Below, one piece after another: positions 6,759 through 7,348 of a stretch of DNA of 7,348 nt. Within the stretch, counting starts at the first letter, position 1. The number at the start of each line of letters is the position of its first letter. Below the pieces are notes generated by a model. That model saw only the letters and a list, made by a program, of their open reading frames with translations, did no database searches and had not been told where the DNA came from. Source of the DNA: an uncultured Clostridia bacterium (GTDB lineage: Bacteria; Bacillota; Clostridia; Oscillospirales; Oscillospiraceae); contig CAMGPO010000055.1 in the NCBI GenBank assembly GCA_946060825.1, positions 1 to 7,348 of the forward strand. The letters are read 5' to 3'. A program made the position numbers and the translations under genes.

Positions 6759-6774
6759 GTTGACACTTGTCAAC
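6759..6774. repeat. 16-bp palindrome containing TTGACA on both strands
   Basis: GTTGACA (6759-6765) and TGTCAAC (6768-6774) are exact inverted copies around a CT centre. Each half contains TTGACA, the consensus -35 hexamer. On the - strand the element is followed after 17 bases by TATGCC (6750-6745), a weak -10 match. It could be an operator or a leftward promoter, and it directly adjoins the tail of the terminator at 6778-6810. Confidence 0.4.
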
Positions 6775-6777
6775 AAG

Positions 6778-6810
6778 AACGTCCCCTGTTCCGCCGGAGC
6801 AGGGGACGTT
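6778..6810 (-). terminator. Rho-independent terminator of the 79-aa protein gene
   Basis: AACGTCCCCTG (6778-6788) pairs perfectly with CAGGGGACGTT (6800-6810). The stem extends by four more pairs, one a G-U wobble, to a three-base loop. On the - strand it is followed by CTTGTTGAC, and it lies 23 bases beyond the stop codon of the small gene. The outer stem and tail are nearly the same as in the plsY terminator at 465-503. Confidence 0.82.
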
Positions 6811-6833
6811 TCTATGGAAGGGTTGGGAAGCCG

Positions 6834-7073
6834 TCAGTCGAGATAGTCGCCGACGGGACTCTGGTTGTACTGCTTGATGATTTTGAGGATGACGGAGCCG
6901 TCCGGCTGCAGCGTCTCCTCGACGATCCGGTACTGCGTGTGGTTGCGATCCAGCGCCGTTTTGTAGTGCGCCACATCCTCCTGAACCAGCTTTGCGCCGA
7001 GCGCCTGATCAACGCCGTCCTTGAGCATAAAGTGCAGCGTCTGGCAAATACAGGCTGCTTTGACCCGTTTCAT
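6834..7073 (-). CDS. Small conserved-type cytosolic protein of unknown function, 79 aa
   Basis: I do not recognise a named family with certainty. The 79-residue protein has the general look of a small hypothetical protein I associate with Ruminococcaceae/Oscillospiraceae genomes, which is memory-based and not tested. It has no signal peptide or membrane segment. It begins MKRVKAACICQTLHF with two cysteines (C8, C10) and a basic N-terminus. A central, probably helical part follows (about 22-50, LVQEDVAHYKTALDRN), then a beta-like segment with TQYRIVEETLQPDGSVIL (46-63) and a C-terminal KQYNQSPVGDYLD. That it is real is supported by AGGAGG (7086-7081) exactly 7 bases before the ATG, a TATAAT promoter upstream, a dedicated terminator downstream, and codon use like its neighbours. 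It is monocistronic. The function is unknown. Confidence 0.8.
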   Translation of the reverse strand: MKRVKAACICQTLHFMLKDGVDQALGAKLVQEDVAHYKTALDRNHTQYRIVEETLQPDGSVILKIIKQYNQSPVGDYLD

Positions 7074-7080
7074 GGACTCA

Positions 7081-7156
7081 CCTCCTCCGGCCAGGGCGAA
7101 TGCCCGCGCCTGAACTGAAAGCGGTGCGGACCGGACCTCACGAGATCGTGCCGCAC
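7081..7156 (-). promoter_or_regulatory. Structured 5' leader and Shine-Dalgarno of the 79-aa gene
   Basis: From the predicted start near 7163, the leader is about 90 bases. In - strand RNA, GTGCGG (7156-7151) can pair with CCGCAC (7129-7124), enclosing CACG-ATCT-CGTG as an inner hairpin. Nearer the gene, GGGC-ATTC-GCCC (7105-7094) forms a small hairpin 7 bases before AGGAGG (7086-7081). This could be a translational control leader, but it matches no riboswitch class I know. Confidence 0.4.
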
Positions 7157-7169
7157 ACTGTGTATTTTT

Positions 7170-7198
7170 ATTATAATCGGATTTTTTGACTCGTGCAA
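7170..7198 (-). promoter_or_regulatory. Sigma-A type promoter of the 79-aa gene
   Basis: On the - strand, a perfect TATAAT (7175-7170) lies 17 bases after TTGCAC (7198-7193), a weak -35 with three consensus bases. The surrounding AT-rich stretch supports a promoter here. Transcription would start near 7163. Confidence 0.7.
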
Positions 7199-7348
7199 AG
7201 GCGATTTTTCACAAAAATACATAGAAATTTCAACGTAAGACGTTTGTTCAGACTGCCAGATGGATGGGGCGGATTTCAGAAAATGGAGAATTTCATGGGA
7301 GGGTGTGGAAGAAAAAACTTTACTTCGGAGAAAAAATAGTATAAAATA
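7199..7348. other. AT-rich region at right edge, no gene seen
   Basis: This region contains an inverted repeat AACGT-AAG-ACGTT (7232-7244) and the palindrome GAAATTTC (7224-7231). TATAAA occurs at 7340-7345, with TTTACT 15 bases upstream, a poor promoter match. A 18-codon frame (7283-7339) lacks a ribosome binding site. It is likely the upstream region of a gene beyond the window. Confidence 0.4.

Larger units (their letters stand above)
6504..6833. other. Intergenic region, 330 bases, no recognised gene
   Basis: This stretch separates two converging genes. It holds the 6550-6579 hairpin, the palindrome at 6759-6774 and the terminator at 6778-6810. CCCCG (6629-6633) and CGGGG (about 6654-6658) could also pair. 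Frames on both strands remain open for 50 or more codons here, but none has a convincing start, ribosome binding site or recognisable product. I see no tRNA, tmRNA or known riboswitch core. Confidence 0.6.

Noticed and set aside
7283..7339. Short + strand frame of 18 codons at the right edge
   Set aside because: No Shine-Dalgarno, too short, and AT-rich surroundings typical of an upstream region.

Overview
The window looks like chromosomal DNA from a GC-rich Clostridia-class Firmicute, most plausibly an Oscillospiraceae/Ruminococcaceae-type gut anaerobe. This placement is inference. It rests on strong AGGAGG-type ribosome binding sites, sigma-A-type promoters, high GC at third codon positions, and the families present: PlsY, YfcC-type and AEC carriers, and a small cytosolic protein type I associate with these bacteria. 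There are no phage, transposon, CRISPR, tRNA or rRNA signals.

Left part (1-1972): the C-terminal three quarters of plsY (phospholipid synthesis, + strand) runs in from outside the window and ends at a strong hairpin terminator. Converging on it from the right is a complete phospholipase D/cardiolipin-synthase-like membrane protein gene (- strand) with a near-consensus promoter. The two lipid genes converge, so their adjacency may be coincidental.

Middle (2015-6503): a LysR-family regulator (- strand) faces a + strand group of three genes. These are a CPG2-like M20 metallopeptidase, a YfcC/DcuC-family carrier and an AEC-family carrier. The layout suggests a LysR-controlled cassette for uptake and hydrolysis of a small peptide or acyl-/aminoacyl-amino acid, but no substrate can be read from sequence. 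The cassette looks damaged. The YfcC gene is full length yet carries an in-frame TAG at codon 21, a one-base deletion in a C-run near its 3' end, and a TGA in the restored frame. The M20 gene lacks a convincing start, and only 36 bp separate it from the divergent LysR gene. The AEC gene appears intact.

Right part (6504-7348): an intergenic stretch with a perfect 13-bp hairpin whose T-run lies on the - strand, a 16-bp palindrome, and a terminator that closely copies the one after plsY. Next is a 79-aa cytosolic protein of unknown function (- strand) with an excellent Shine-Dalgarno, a TATAAT promoter and a leader that can fold into stem-loops. The last ~150 bases are AT-rich with no gene.

I do not see a new defence, mobile or regulatory system. 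The most useful observations are the multiply broken transporter inside an otherwise preserved operon, the odd M20/LysR junction, the repeated terminator element, and a possible - strand small RNA at about 6550-6745.
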